From contig JAFRDH010000007.1 in assembly GCA_017403955.1 (NCBI GenBank), forward strand, positions 248,001 through 312,000: DNA of 64,000 nucleotides. The letters run 5' to 3'. The translations under genes and the position numbers were made by a program. The DNA is from Mogibacterium sp. (lineage in GTDB: Bacteria > Bacillota > Clostridia > Peptostreptococcales > Anaerovoracaceae). Positions 34,282-42,995 of the stretch are shown in pieces (positions within the stretch are counted from its first letter, which is position 1; each line of letters starts with the position of its first letter). The notes under the pieces are model-generated. The model did not search any database. It saw only the letters and a list, made by a program, of their open reading frames with translations, and was not told the DNA's origin.

Positions 34282-34944
34282 ATGAAGAAGATACTGACAA
34301 TTATTATCACACTGCTTGTCGGCGCTGCTTTGGCCATGGGCGGTATGTATTACATGCATCTCAAGGCTCAGCCTAAGGTAGATGCCAAAGGGCTTTTGGA
34401 AAGACTCGAAGAGTCTTCGGAACTGACCGTTGTCAAGAGTTATTACAGCGGTATCGTCAGATTCAGCGAGGGAACTGTTCCTCTGATCAATAAGAATGGC
34501 TTCACTATGAAATATGATGCCATAATCGATGCGGGATTCGATCTTGAGAATGTAAGTATCGAGGTCACGGAAGACAAGGTCATCGTGACTGTTCCTTCAG
34601 CTGTGATACAGTCGATCAATATAGATCCGGACTCACTTGAGTTCTATGATAACAAGACTTCATTATTCAAGACCGACCGCAAAGAAGCGACCAAGAAAGC
34701 TCTTCAGGAGGCCAGGAAGGACGCTGAAGCGAATGCCTCAAAGAAGGGCATCCTCGAAGAGGCAGACAAACGCGCAGAAGTCATTTTCAAGGGGATCCTT
34801 GAGGGCGGAGTAGGTAACCGCGAGATCGTGATCGTCAGACATAGTGAAAGTGCGGCCCCTGATGAGGCGGAAGATGCTGCCACAACGGAGGATCCTGTCA
34901 TACTTGATGATGAAGGTGAAGAGATAACTGAGGACAATAACTAA
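34282..34944 (+). CDS. DUF4230 membrane-anchored protein
   Basis: 220 aa from the ATG at 34282 (GGAGGT 6 bases upstream; the ATG at 34264 precedes the SD). One N-terminal hydrophobic anchor (about 4-24), then the DUF4230 pattern: LTVVKSYYSGIVRF, GFTMKYDAIIDAGFDLENV, VIVTVPSAVIQSINIDPDS, and an Arg/Lys helix KEATKKALQEARKDAEANAS. The C-terminus is acidic (EDAATTEDPVILDDEGEE). Extracytoplasmic; function of the family is unknown. A TATAAT lies at 34258-34263, directly before it. Confidence 0.82.
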   Translation: MKKILTIIITLLVGAALAMGGMYYMHLKAQPKVDAKGLLERLEESSELTVVKSYYSGIVRFSEGTVPLINKNGFTMKYDAIIDAGFDLENVSIEVTEDKVIVTVPSAVIQSINIDPDSLEFYDNKTSLFKTDRKEATKKALQEARKDAEANASKKGILEEADKRAEVIFKGILEGGVGNREIVIVRHSESAAPDEAEDAATTEDPVILDDEGEEITEDNN

Positions 34945-34949
34945 CCAAA

Positions 34950-36608
34950 ATGCAGGAAAGTGCAGTAAAGAATCTCAAAAGAAGAGACAGTTTTAAATAT
35001 GTGCTTGTATTGGAGGGCGTTCTTATCGGGCTGATAACGGGCGCCCTTATCAGCGTATTCAGGCTCATGCTCACAGGGGCGGATGCCCTGAGAGGAAGGC
35101 TTGCAGAATATGCAGCATCGGGAATAGGAGCAGCTGTCATCAGCGCAGCTGTTCTTATTGTGCTTACGGTCATAATCAGCTGGCTTCTCGGCGCTGAGCC
35201 GGATATCGCAGGTTCGGGTATTCCGCAGGTCGAGGCGGAGCTGAGCGGTCAGAAAGATATGTGCTGGTGGCGTGTGATAGCTGCCAAAATGGCCGGATGT
35301 GCGCTTGCGATAGGCGGCGGACTTGCGCTTGGCCGGGAGGGACCGAGTATCCAGCTCGGTTCGATGGTCGGCAAAGGGTTTGCGAGGGCCGGCCATCGCC
35401 TGCTCACGGAGGAGCGGCTGCTGATCACATGCGGGGCTGGAGCAGGTCTCTCGGCCGCATTCGGGGCACCTCTCGCCGGAGCCATATTCACCCTCGAGGA
35501 ACTGCATAAGAACTTTTCCGCAGAGGTACTTCTTTCAACAATGGCAGCCAGTGCAGCCGCTGATTTCGTAGCTGCAAATGTATTCGGACTCACTCCGGTA
35601 TTCGACTTTGAAGTAGAACACGGACTTCCTCTGAGCCATTACTGGGCAGTCATAATCGTAGGAATTGCAGTCGGCTTCTTTGGTATCCTTTACAACAAGA
35701 CGATCGCATTCATGCAGGACCTGTTCGACAGGATCGGCAAGGACGCAGCAAGATTTGCAGGCAAAATGCTGAGGAAATCTGCGTTCAATCTTACTGACGC
35801 GCACCTCAATACTTTTGGCGAGAAAGCATCAAGGACGGGAAAGCTTCTTGTCGTTTTCACACTTGCATACATCATGCTCTTTAAATGTCCTCATGCACTG
35901 GGGAGCGGGAGCTTTCTGGTGGGAGAGATCAGCCGCGGAGAGTTCACACTCACAGCACTTGTCATACTGCTTCTGATCAAATTCGTATTCTCAACAGCAA
36001 GCTTTGGCTCCGGATCACCAGGAGGCATATTCCTTCCGCTTCTTGTTCTCGGTGCAGTGACCGGCGGACTTGTATGCAGGATACTCGGCCTTTTCGGCTT
36101 TGACCAGATCTATATAACAGAATTAGTCATCGTTGCTATGGCAGGATATTTCTCGGCCATAGTCAGAGCTCCGGTGACCGGCGTAGTCCTTATCACGGAG
36201 ATGACAGGGAACTTCACATGCCTTCTGCCTCTTGTACTGACTGCGCTCGTAGCTTATCTTATAGCCGAATCATTCAGGATCGAGCCGATCTACACGCAGC
36301 TTCTTCACAGGAGCCAGCGCAATACACGCACGGCCCAGAGACGGAGCAGGTTCCTCACAGACCGTAAGACTATCGTTGATGCGGAGGTCCATATCGGTTC
36401 ATTTATGGACGGAAAGAGTGTAATGGCATTCGGTCTTCCGGTCGGGACCCTGATCGTTTCGGTAGTAAGGGACGGCGTTGAAATCATTCCGGACGGAAAT
36501 ACGATATTAAGAGGCGGCGATCAGCTTGAGATCCTCATGAGAGAAAGAGATATCACTGATGTAGAATCTATTCTGGATGAACGCTGCAAAACTGTTACAG
36601 GACAATAG
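34950..36608 (+). CDS. ClC-family chloride channel/antiporter with C-terminal RCK-C-like domain
   Basis: 552 aa. ClC signatures: GSGIPQVEAEL (anion site), GREGPSIQLGSMVG with the gating Glu, GAPLAGAIFTLEEL, GSGSPGGIFLPLLV. About 10-12 helices. The C-terminal ~80 residues (SFMDGKSVMAFGLPVGTLI, GDQLEILMRERD) resemble a TrkA-C/RCK-C ligand domain rather than the CBS pair of many ClCs. The gating Glu suggests a Cl-/H+ exchanger or fluoride-independent ClC. Starts 5 bases after the DUF4230 stop; no obvious SD. Confidence 0.9.
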   Translation: MQESAVKNLKRRDSFKYVLVLEGVLIGLITGALISVFRLMLTGADALRGRLAEYAASGIGAAVISAAVLIVLTVIISWLLGAEPDIAGSGIPQVEAELSGQKDMCWWRVIAAKMAGCALAIGGGLALGREGPSIQLGSMVGKGFARAGHRLLTEERLLITCGAGAGLSAAFGAPLAGAIFTLEELHKNFSAEVLLSTMAASAAADFVAANVFGLTPVFDFEVEHGLPLSHYWAVIIVGIAVGFFGILYNKTIAFMQDLFDRIGKDAARFAGKMLRKSAFNLTDAHLNTFGEKASRTGKLLVVFTLAYIMLFKCPHALGSGSFLVGEISRGEFTLTALVILLLIKFVFSTASFGSGSPGGIFLPLLVLGAVTGGLVCRILGLFGFDQIYITELVIVAMAGYFSAIVRAPVTGVVLITEMTGNFTCLLPLVLTALVAYLIAESFRIEPIYTQLLHRSQRNTRTAQRRSRFLTDRKTIVDAEVHIGSFMDGKSVMAFGLPVGTLIVSVVRDGVEIIPDGNTILRGGDQLEILMRERDITDVESILDERCKTVTGQ

Positions 36609-36626
36609 AGGGAGTATAGTGATCAA

Positions 36627-37097
36627 ATGGCTATCCATATAGTACTGGTAGAACCTGAGATACCGCCTAATACCGGCAATATCGCGAGAACGGCCGCCGC
36701 TACAGACAGCGTGCTTCACCTTGTGAAGCCTTTGGGATTCTCTCTCGATGAAAAAAGCCTGAGGCGTGCAGGCCTTGATTACTGGCCATACGTCAGGCTT
36801 GAAGTACATGATAGTTTTGAAGAATTTCTGGAGAAATATGCAGGACGCCGTATGTGGCTCTCCACGACCAAGGGAGACAAGCTTTATACTGATGCTGAGT
36901 TCTGCGATGAAGATATGATACTGTTCGGCAGAGAAACTGCCGGGCTTCCGCGGGATTTCATTGATGCGAACAAGGAATGGGCGATCCGCATTCCGATGAG
37001 CAAAGACACGAGGCTCCGCTCATTCAATCTTTCCAACTCAGCCAATATCGTTCTTTTCGAGGCGCTCAGGCAACTTGGCTTTCCCGGCCTTGAGTGA
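36627..37097 (+). CDS. trmL: tRNA (cytidine(34)-2'-O)-methyltransferase TrmL
   Basis: 156 aa, the usual length of this minimal SPOUT enzyme. VEPEIPPNTGNIARTAAAT (N-terminal SPOUT motif), LFGRETAGLP (knot loop) and IPMSKDTRLRSFNLSNS with the catalytic and SAM-binding C-terminal knot. Methylates the wobble nucleotide of tRNA-Leu isoacceptors. Convergent with bioY, the two stop codons abutting at 37097/37098. Confidence 0.92.
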   Translation: MAIHIVLVEPEIPPNTGNIARTAAATDSVLHLVKPLGFSLDEKSLRRAGLDYWPYVRLEVHDSFEEFLEKYAGRRMWLSTTKGDKLYTDAEFCDEDMILFGRETAGLPRDFIDANKEWAIRIPMSKDTRLRSFNLSNSANIVLFEALRQLGFPGLE

Positions 37098-37649
37098 TCA
37101 TGCCATCAATCCGGAAATGACCGGACGGAGCTTTTTCGACAGAACACTTGCGAGAGTGATTTTGATAACATCGGGGATGATATAAGGGATGACACACCAG
37201 CCGAGAGCTGTTGCCAGACCTATTTCTCCGGTGTTTTTTGTATATACTGTCATGAACCATGCAGTTCCGAAAGCATAGCATACGATGAGGCCTGCGGCCA
37301 TAGAAGCAGTCAGCACCCACATGCTTTTACCAAACATTTTCTCTATGACCCACATGAGAAGGGCGGAGAAAAGAAACCCGATAATATATCCGCCTGTTGC
37401 TCCGAGCATATAACCAAGCCCCCCGGCGAAACCTGCAAAAACAGGTGCTCCTATAGCGCCGAGCAGAAGGAAAACTGCTACAGCAAGGCTTCCGCGTTTG
37501 CCTCCGAGCAGGCCGACCGTCAAAAATACTCCGAAGGTCTGCATTGTAAATGGCACTGCCGCAGGAATAGATATCCATGAGCAAATAGCCATAACGGCTG
37601 CAAAGAGAGCAACTGCTGCAAAATCACGGGTCCCGAGTTTATCGTTCAT
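37098..37649 (-). CDS. bioY: Biotin ECF transporter S-component BioY
   Basis: 183 aa, six hydrophobic helices. TMQTFGVFLTVGLLGGKRG and GAPVFAGFAGGLGYMLGATGGYIIGF are BioY hallmarks. Takes up biotin with ECF A/A'/T energising units, which are not in this window. It lies 36 bases after birA on the same strand, so both are probably co-transcribed under the BirA operator. Confidence 0.95.
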   Translation of the reverse strand: MNDKLGTRDFAAVALFAAVMAICSWISIPAAVPFTMQTFGVFLTVGLLGGKRGSLAVAVFLLLGAIGAPVFAGFAGGLGYMLGATGGYIIGFLFSALLMWVIEKMFGKSMWVLTASMAAGLIVCYAFGTAWFMTVYTKNTGEIGLATALGWCVIPYIIPDVIKITLASVLSKKLRPVISGLMA

Positions 37650-37685
37650 TTCTTACACTTCCTTTGATCTGTATTTTGTCAGGGA

Positions 37686-38711
37686 TCAGTTTATGCGGAT
37701 GCTGATCTCACCGCTTCTGAGGATCTCTTCAGTCCCGTCTTCATAGCGGACGAGAAGGCCGCATTCATCATCAACATCGAGGGCATGAGCTGTGCGAGGC
37801 TCTTTGCCCGGCATCAGAACCTTTATATCCTGACCCAGGACGAAACATCTCTCCCTGTATTTGCGGATATAATCAGGTTTTCCGGAGCCTATACACGAAG
37901 CATAGGCGTATGCTATGAAGTGATCAAGAACAGAAGCTGCAAGACGGCTCCGGATGTCCGGAGAGTTGAGGACTGATTTGTCAGATAAGTTGAAAACAGC
38001 ACCGGCAGTGTCCTTTATTTCCTCAGGGAATCCTTTCTCCGGGACGAATACATTGATCCCGATCCCGACGATCGCGTAGTCAAGTGACCCGCCTTCAAGA
38101 TCAAAAGATGCTTCGGTCAGGATCCCACAGACCTTGCGCCCGTCCATGAATATATCATTGACCCATTTTATCTCTGCCTTTGAACCTGAGATATCTTCAA
38201 TAGCCTCACATACTGCAACTGCTGCCATTGTCGTGAAGCGGAGTGCTTCCTGCGCAGAATAACCTGACGGGCGGAGAAGTATGCTCAGATAAAGCCCTGT
38301 CGCTTCCGGTGAATAGAAGTTTCTTCCCCGGCGTCCGCGTCCGGCAGTCTGATTGGCTGCGACGGCAACATATCCATCCGGCTCTCCTGCGACAGCTTTC
38401 TTGCGGCAGATGTTATTGGTGGAATCTGTAGACTGGAATACTTCGATATTGGGCAGGAGAGAGCATGAAGAATTGCGCATGGATCTCATGTAATTGTAAA
38501 TGCTCTCTGCGGACAAAACGTCTGAGTCCGCTGACAGCTGGTAGCCTCTGTTAGTTACGGCATTGATGACATATCCTTCCGAGCGGAGTTTCCGGATCGC
38601 TTTCCATATGGCAGTGCCTGAAACTCCAAGCTCATCAGAAATGTATGCGCCTGAAACAAATTCGCCAAGGTTATTCTCAAGTATTCTGAGAAGTTCATCT
38701 CTGGTACTCAT
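37686..38711 (-). CDS. birA: Bifunctional biotin operon repressor / biotin-protein ligase
   Basis: 341 aa. N-terminal winged helix (about 5-60: ISDELGVSGTAIWKAIRKLR), central ligase domain with STDSTNN and GRGRRGRNFYSP (biotin/ATP loop), KWVNDIFMDGRKVCGIL with catalytic Lys, and a small C-terminal SH3-like domain. Makes biotinyl-5'-AMP, biotinylates carboxylases and, when biotin is plentiful, dimerises and represses. SD GGAGGATG before ATG at 38711. The operator just upstream implies autoregulation. Confidence 0.95.
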   Translation of the reverse strand: MSTRDELLRILENNLGEFVSGAYISDELGVSGTAIWKAIRKLRSEGYVINAVTNRGYQLSADSDVLSAESIYNYMRSMRNSSCSLLPNIEVFQSTDSTNNICRKKAVAGEPDGYVAVAANQTAGRGRRGRNFYSPEATGLYLSILLRPSGYSAQEALRFTTMAAVAVCEAIEDISGSKAEIKWVNDIFMDGRKVCGILTEASFDLEGGSLDYAIVGIGINVFVPEKGFPEEIKDTAGAVFNLSDKSVLNSPDIRSRLAASVLDHFIAYAYASCIGSGKPDYIRKYRERCFVLGQDIKVLMPGKEPRTAHALDVDDECGLLVRYEDGTEEILRSGEISIRIN

Positions 38712-38747
38712 AACAACATCCTCCGATTTTAAGATGCAACTGATAAT

Positions 38748-38776
38748 ACTATAACCTCATTCGGGTTGATTATCAA
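38748..38776 (-). promoter_or_regulatory. Promoter of birA-bioY
   Basis: Minus strand -35 TTGATA (complement of 38771-38776), 17-base spacer, -10 TATAGT (complement of 38748-38753). The -35 lies inside the proximal half of the BirA operator. Confidence 0.7.
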
Positions 38777-38802
38777 CCATTAACTTTTCATAAGGTTGAT
38801 AA
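38770..38802. promoter_or_regulatory. BirA (biotin) operator
   Basis: TTATCAACC (38770-38778), 15-base spacer, GGTTGATAA (38794-38802), perfect 9-bp inverted repeat matching the known architecture of Firmicute BirA sites (half-sites separated by 14-16 bases). It overlaps the birA -35. A second mini-symmetry GGTTGAT/TATCAACC (38764-38778) shares one half-site. Confidence 0.9.
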
Positions 38803-38913
38803 TTGCTACTGTATTTCTTTAGTACAAAACAAAATGACTGTATAAATATTGCTAAGAGAAGTGTATGAGGTGCATAATAAATCCAACTGCAAAAAGAATT
38901 CGAGGTGACAGAA

Positions 38914-41121
38914 ATGAAAATGCCTGAATTACTTGCCCCGGTCGGAGGCAAAGCACATCTGATAGCCGCTGTCAATAATGGAGCGGATGCTGTCTACATG
39001 GGCGGTCTGGCTTTTAATGCAAGAATTTTCGCGGATAATTTCAAGGACCACGAACTGCCTGAAGCGATCGAATTCGCGCATGTAAGAGGCGTCAAGGTAT
39101 ATATCACACTCAATACACTCCTCAACGACGGAGAACTTGTCAAGGCACTGGAGTATGCCAATTATCTTTACAGCATAGGTGTAGACGGACTGATTGTGCA
39201 GGATATGGGACTTGCAAGACTTTTACACAGGAACCTCCCGGATTTTCCGCTGCATCTGTCCACGCAGGGGACTTTGTACAACAAAGAAGCTGTAGACCTT
39301 GCATACAAAATGGGTTTCTCAAGAGTCGTACCTGCAAGGGAACTGAGCCTTGAAGAGATCAAAGAAGTCGTCGAAGCGGGAAAGACATGCCCTGAGCCCG
39401 TCGATGTTGAGATTTTCGTTCACGGAGCTCTTTGCATGTGCTACTCAGGTCAGTGCCAGATGAGCAGGATGATGGGAAAAGGCAAGAACACCGGAAGCTG
39501 CAGGAGCGGTAACAGAGGGACCTGCGCGCAGCCATGCCGTCAGGCATATACTGATGATTCCGGGAACACCTCATATGCGCTTAGCCCCAAAGACTTATGT
39601 CTGATTGAGAATCTGCCTGATCTCATAATGTCCGGAGCCGCTTCGTTCAAGATCGAAGGCCGGATGAAAACTCCGGAATATGTAGCGACTGTGACAAGGA
39701 TCTACAGAAAGTACATCGACAGATACGCTGCCCTTGTCAATAGATACGGTGATGAAGCGAAACAACATTATACTGTCGATGAAGAGGATATGCTCATGCT
39801 GAGACAGATCTTCAACAGAGGCAATTTCACGGATGGATATCTGTACGGAAATCCGGGACAAGACATTCTTTCCGGTCATAGTCCTAAGAATCAGGGCATA
39901 TTTGCAGGACGGGTAGTCGCTGTCATAGACAGTGAAGCGAAGACATCTGAACCTGACGAGAGAAAAGCAGTCAGAGGCGCTCTTAAGAGAGGCAAAGTTC
40001 TCGTATGCATCGCTCTCAGCAGGAGCTTTGACTCAGGCATCTCGGCAGGGGATGGTCTCGAGTTCAGATCGGAAGACGAGGATACACCTCGTGAAGCGAT
40101 CGGAAGCGTTACGACTTATATCAAGGATATAGGCGGAAGAGAACTCATCATCGGAGATTTTGACAGAGGAGTCAATACAGGAGACCTTGCATTCAAAGTC
40201 ACGGACAAGAAACTGACAGACGATGCGCTTTCTGCACCTGACAAGAAACTCCCGGTCACCATAGTTTTCACAGCGAGAGAGGGACAATATCCTACGCTGA
40301 CCATGACTGACGTAAAGTCCGGATATTCTGTAGATATATCTGCTGATCATGTTGTCGAACGCGCCCGCAAAGTCGCTACAGATGCAGACCGGATCGCTGA
40401 CAATCTCTCAAGACTCGGCGATACTCCGTATACTCCGGGATACACAGGCATAGATGTTCAGATCGATGATGATATAATGATGCCGCTTTCGGTGGTCAAC
40501 AGGATGAGGCGTGAAGCTGCAGATCAGCTTGTAGCTGAGCGAAGAGACGGAGTGATAAGAAGCCGCGAACCTCTAAGCCGCGCAAAACTCGATGTGATCG
40601 AGTCGGGCGAGATGCTTGGCTATAATAATCTTGATCTAGACGGATATAAGGAAAAGCTGGCAGAGCGCAAAGTTATCCCAGTTCCGCTCGAGGAATTCAT
40701 GAGCAAAGGAAAAGAGCATTACGGAGACCCTTCTAGGAAGATACTTCCGTATATTCTCAATGTTTCCAAGGGCAACCTTGATACCTACATCGAGAATAAC
40801 TTTGACAAAATCGTAAAGGCTGTAAGTGAAACAGGCATACTCATTGGAAACCTCGGATGGATCGAGCGATTCCGTGACGCAGGAGTCAAAGTCTATGGCG
40901 ATTACGGCCTCAATGTGTTCAATGAGCAAGCGAGAAAAGCATATGAGGAATTCGGTGTCGAACTCTATATGCCATCGCATGAGACAGGAATAGAGGACAT
41001 CAGAGGCATCCCTTATATGATAACTGAGCATCCGGTACCAAGTGATTTTCTAAGAGACAGGAAAGGCTTCGTGCACAGGATCATAACCGCTCCTTCAGGA
41101 GACAAGACATTAATATTCTGA
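38914..41121 (+). CDS. U32-family peptidase (large form)
   Basis: 735 aa from the ATG at 38914, with GAGGTGA five bases upstream; the GTG at 38905 lies within that SD. MPELLAPVGGKAHLIAAVNN and GADAVYMGG are typical U32 starts. The conserved Cys cluster is CMCYSGQCQMSR, SCRSGNRGTCAQPCR (about 175-210), likely an Fe-S or metal site shared with the RlhA/TrhP/UbiU group. The C-terminal extension (DUF3656-like) is found in long clostridial forms. Relatives act in tRNA/rRNA hydroxylation or as collagenase-like peptidases; role not determined. Divergent from birA. Confidence 0.88.
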   Translation: MKMPELLAPVGGKAHLIAAVNNGADAVYMGGLAFNARIFADNFKDHELPEAIEFAHVRGVKVYITLNTLLNDGELVKALEYANYLYSIGVDGLIVQDMGLARLLHRNLPDFPLHLSTQGTLYNKEAVDLAYKMGFSRVVPARELSLEEIKEVVEAGKTCPEPVDVEIFVHGALCMCYSGQCQMSRMMGKGKNTGSCRSGNRGTCAQPCRQAYTDDSGNTSYALSPKDLCLIENLPDLIMSGAASFKIEGRMKTPEYVATVTRIYRKYIDRYAALVNRYGDEAKQHYTVDEEDMLMLRQIFNRGNFTDGYLYGNPGQDILSGHSPKNQGIFAGRVVAVIDSEAKTSEPDERKAVRGALKRGKVLVCIALSRSFDSGISAGDGLEFRSEDEDTPREAIGSVTTYIKDIGGRELIIGDFDRGVNTGDLAFKVTDKKLTDDALSAPDKKLPVTIVFTAREGQYPTLTMTDVKSGYSVDISADHVVERARKVATDADRIADNLSRLGDTPYTPGYTGIDVQIDDDIMMPLSVVNRMRREAADQLVAERRDGVIRSREPLSRAKLDVIESGEMLGYNNLDLDGYKEKLAERKVIPVPLEEFMSKGKEHYGDPSRKILPYILNVSKGNLDTYIENNFDKIVKAVSETGILIGNLGWIERFRDAGVKVYGDYGLNVFNEQARKAYEEFGVELYMPSHETGIEDIRGIPYMITEHPVPSDFLRDRKGFVHRIITAPSGDKTLIF

Positions 41122-41131
41122 GAACAAAAAG

Positions 41132-41168
41132 ACTGCCGCACATTCTGATATATGCGCGGCAGTTTTAT
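41132..41168. terminator. Bidirectional terminator between U32 gene and thiT
   Basis: ACTGCCGC (41132-41139) and GCGGCAGT (41156-41163) with TTTTATTT after it on the plus strand; on the minus strand the stem is followed by CTTTTTGTTC. It serves both convergent genes. Confidence 0.85.
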
Positions 41169-41179
41169 TTACATGAGAA

Positions 41180-41809
41180 TCAGCTTGCGAGCTGTGAACG
41201 AAGATTCTGGAACATGTTCTTTACAGCAGGGATGAAGAGCACAAGTACAGTTATCGCGCCTTCTGCAGCAAGATATGTCAGATTGTACCACAGAGACCAT
41301 GTCCATGCGTTGAATCCTTCAGGTGCATATTCGCCGAAGAAGATCACACCTGACAAAACAGCACAGATATAGCGGCACAAAAGTCCGATAAGATAACCTT
41401 TGACAAGTCCGTTTTTGGAATTGCGTGTGAGTCCGGCAAGCCCGACTGCTCCGAAAGCGATAGGATAGTCCATCAGGAGCTGAACAGGATGAATGACATA
41501 AGGCCCGAAAATGAGGTTCAGTAAGCCTACGCAGAAACCTGCCATGACACCGCGGCGCGTTCCGAGGAGATATCCGCAGACTGCGATCGGCAGAATGCTG
41601 AACAGAGTGACTGAACCGCCCTGAGGCATCGAGAATACTTTGATCTCTCCGAGAACTGTTGCCAGCGCGATCATCAAAGCAGAGATGGTCAGAGCTCTTA
41701 CGTCTGTTTTCTTTTTGTCTTTGCCGCCGATCGCGATCAGCATAAGAAATACTACGATGACAGCCATTACCACGACTTTACCGGTCGTTGAATCAAAAAA
41801 CTCTTGCAT
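41180..41809 (-). CDS. thiT: Thiamine ECF transporter S-component ThiT
   Basis: 209 aa from the ATG at 41809, preceded by GGAGG at normal spacing; the frame remains open upstream only because it runs through the riboswitch. About six helices; a short N-terminal helix (about 10-25), GEIKVFSMPQGGSVTLFSILP, and WYNLTYLAAEGAIT resemble ThiT, which binds thiamine in the membrane and works with a shared ECF module. Control by a TPP riboswitch fits this role well. Confidence 0.93.
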   Translation of the reverse strand: MQEFFDSTTGKVVVMAVIVVFLMLIAIGGKDKKKTDVRALTISALMIALATVLGEIKVFSMPQGGSVTLFSILPIAVCGYLLGTRRGVMAGFCVGLLNLIFGPYVIHPVQLLMDYPIAFGAVGLAGLTRNSKNGLVKGYLIGLLCRYICAVLSGVIFFGEYAPEGFNAWTWSLWYNLTYLAAEGAITVLVLFIPAVKNMFQNLRSQLAS

Positions 41810-41818
41810 TAAAAAATC

Positions 41819-41842
41819 CTCCTTAATTAGTGAATTAAGGAG
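41819..41842 (-). promoter_or_regulatory. SD-sequestering hairpin of the thiT riboswitch
   Basis: On the minus strand CTCCTTAATT and AATTAAGGAG form a perfect 10-bp hairpin with a CACT loop. The right arm contains most of the thiT SD (AAGGAGG), so folding would block translation: a translational expression platform rather than a terminator. Confidence 0.75.
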
Positions 41843-41889
41843 AGCTTGCCGGGAATGGTACAGCAAAACAACTGCACCGCGAATATAGT

Positions 41890-41965
41890 ACCTCCCTACG
41901 TCGGTATTATCCGAATCAGGTATGAGGGTCATCCCATACGGGATATCTCAGCAATTGCTCCCCTG
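41890..41965 (-). ncRNA. TPP (thi-box) riboswitch
   Basis: Minus-strand transcript contains AGGGGAGC, the CTGAGA core, GACCCTCATACCTGAT, GGATAATACC and GTAGGGAGGT in the right order and spacing for a thiamine pyrophosphate riboswitch. Located about 80 bases before the thiT start; binding of TPP should switch off thiamine uptake. Confidence 0.96.
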
Positions 41966-41986
41966 GTTTTGTTTTTAATAAAACCA

Positions 41987-42014
41987 ATTATACGCTCGCT
42001 ATAAAACAAGTCAA
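41987..42014 (-). promoter_or_regulatory. Promoter of thiT leader
   Basis: Minus strand -35 TTGACT (complement of 42009-42014), 16-base spacer, -10 TATAAT (complement of 41987-41992). Transcription would start about 15 bases before the riboswitch. Confidence 0.75.
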
Positions 42015-42029
42015 GGCGAAACAAAAATA

Positions 42030-42038
42030 TGTTATAAT
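42030..42038 (+). promoter_or_regulatory. Extended -10 promoter for the 42097 gene
   Basis: TGTTATAAT, an extended -10, with no clear -35. It lies back to back with the thiT promoter, about 60 bases before the ATG. Confidence 0.5.
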
Positions 42039-42096
42039 ATTTCCATATAATTCACCGAATGCTTGAAAAAATCAGGGCTTTTACAGGGGTTATACA

Positions 42097-42876
42097 ATGA
42101 AGAGAAATGGAAAAAAGATCAAACTGACGCCTGTCAGTACTTTACATTACATACGTCTTGTATACCGCTCGGCATTATTACTTGCTTTCCTGGCAGTTTA
42201 CATCTCGTACAGATTCAGGAACGGCGAATCTGTAGAAAAGATCCTCGAAGGAAGACCGATCATTATTACTGTGATCTGGACTGTTTTCACAATAGAAATG
42301 ATAATGCGTTTCTTCCCCTCAAAACTCGAAAGTCCGGGATGCCAGAAGCAATTTGCCCGTAACTATGTCAAAACCGGTAAGACGAATATCGATATTCAGG
42401 ACAACAACGGGGTCATGCTGGTCGCCCTTATATGGATCATGTTCAATGGAGTATTTGGAATGCTCCACATGTTGGGCATCCTTGATGACGGTATCATGAT
42501 ACTCCTTTGCTGTGTTTATTCAGTATGCGACCTTATATGCATCCTGTTCTTCTGTCCGTTCCAGTCGTGGTTTCTGAGAAACAAATGCTGCAGTACATGC
42601 CGCATCTATAATTGGGATTATGCAATGATGTTCACACCGCTGTTCTTCGTCAGGAAAGCGTATACATGGAGTTTGCTGGTGCTTTCCATTGCACTGATGC
42701 TGAGATGGGAAATAACATTCTACAGACATCCTGAGCGCTTTGCCGAGTCAACGAATGGTTATCTCTCATGCAGCAACTGCACGGAGAAGCTCTGCACTCA
42801 CAAGAACCAGCTCAAGAGTCTGTGGAAACAGATCGCAGAGTACTCTGATAACAGGATCAAAAAGCTTATCAAGTAG
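42097..42876 (+). CDS. Cys-rich polytopic membrane protein of unknown function
   Basis: 259 aa; I do not recognise a named family. About five to six hydrophobic segments (near 22-38, 50-68, 103-122, 128-148, 172-203). Two Cys clusters face the likely cytosolic side: CCSTCRIYNWDYAM (about 167-180) and CSNCTEKLCTHK near the C-terminus (about 228-240), which could hold metal or an Fe-S cluster. A conserved-looking FYRHPERFAEST precedes the second cluster. Short weak SD (AGGGG). Single gene with its own promoter; next gene begins 120 bases later. Confidence 0.6.
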   Translation: MKRNGKKIKLTPVSTLHYIRLVYRSALLLAFLAVYISYRFRNGESVEKILEGRPIIITVIWTVFTIEMIMRFFPSKLESPGCQKQFARNYVKTGKTNIDIQDNNGVMLVALIWIMFNGVFGMLHMLGILDDGIMILLCCVYSVCDLICILFFCPFQSWFLRNKCCSTCRIYNWDYAMMFTPLFFVRKAYTWSLLVLSIALMLRWEITFYRHPERFAESTNGYLSCSNCTEKLCTHKNQLKSLWKQIAEYSDNRIKKLIK

Positions 42877-42995
42877 AAAGAACAATTAATCAATTTTTAA
42901 TGATTGTTTTAGACACATCATGGTATACTAAACAGGAAGTACATGGACAACCAGCACTATCAATAACTCGATCTCAGGATAAGGAGGACACAATA

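Noticed and set aside
41810..41932. N-terminal extension of thiT
   Set aside because: This open frame is riboswitch RNA; the SD places the start at 41809.
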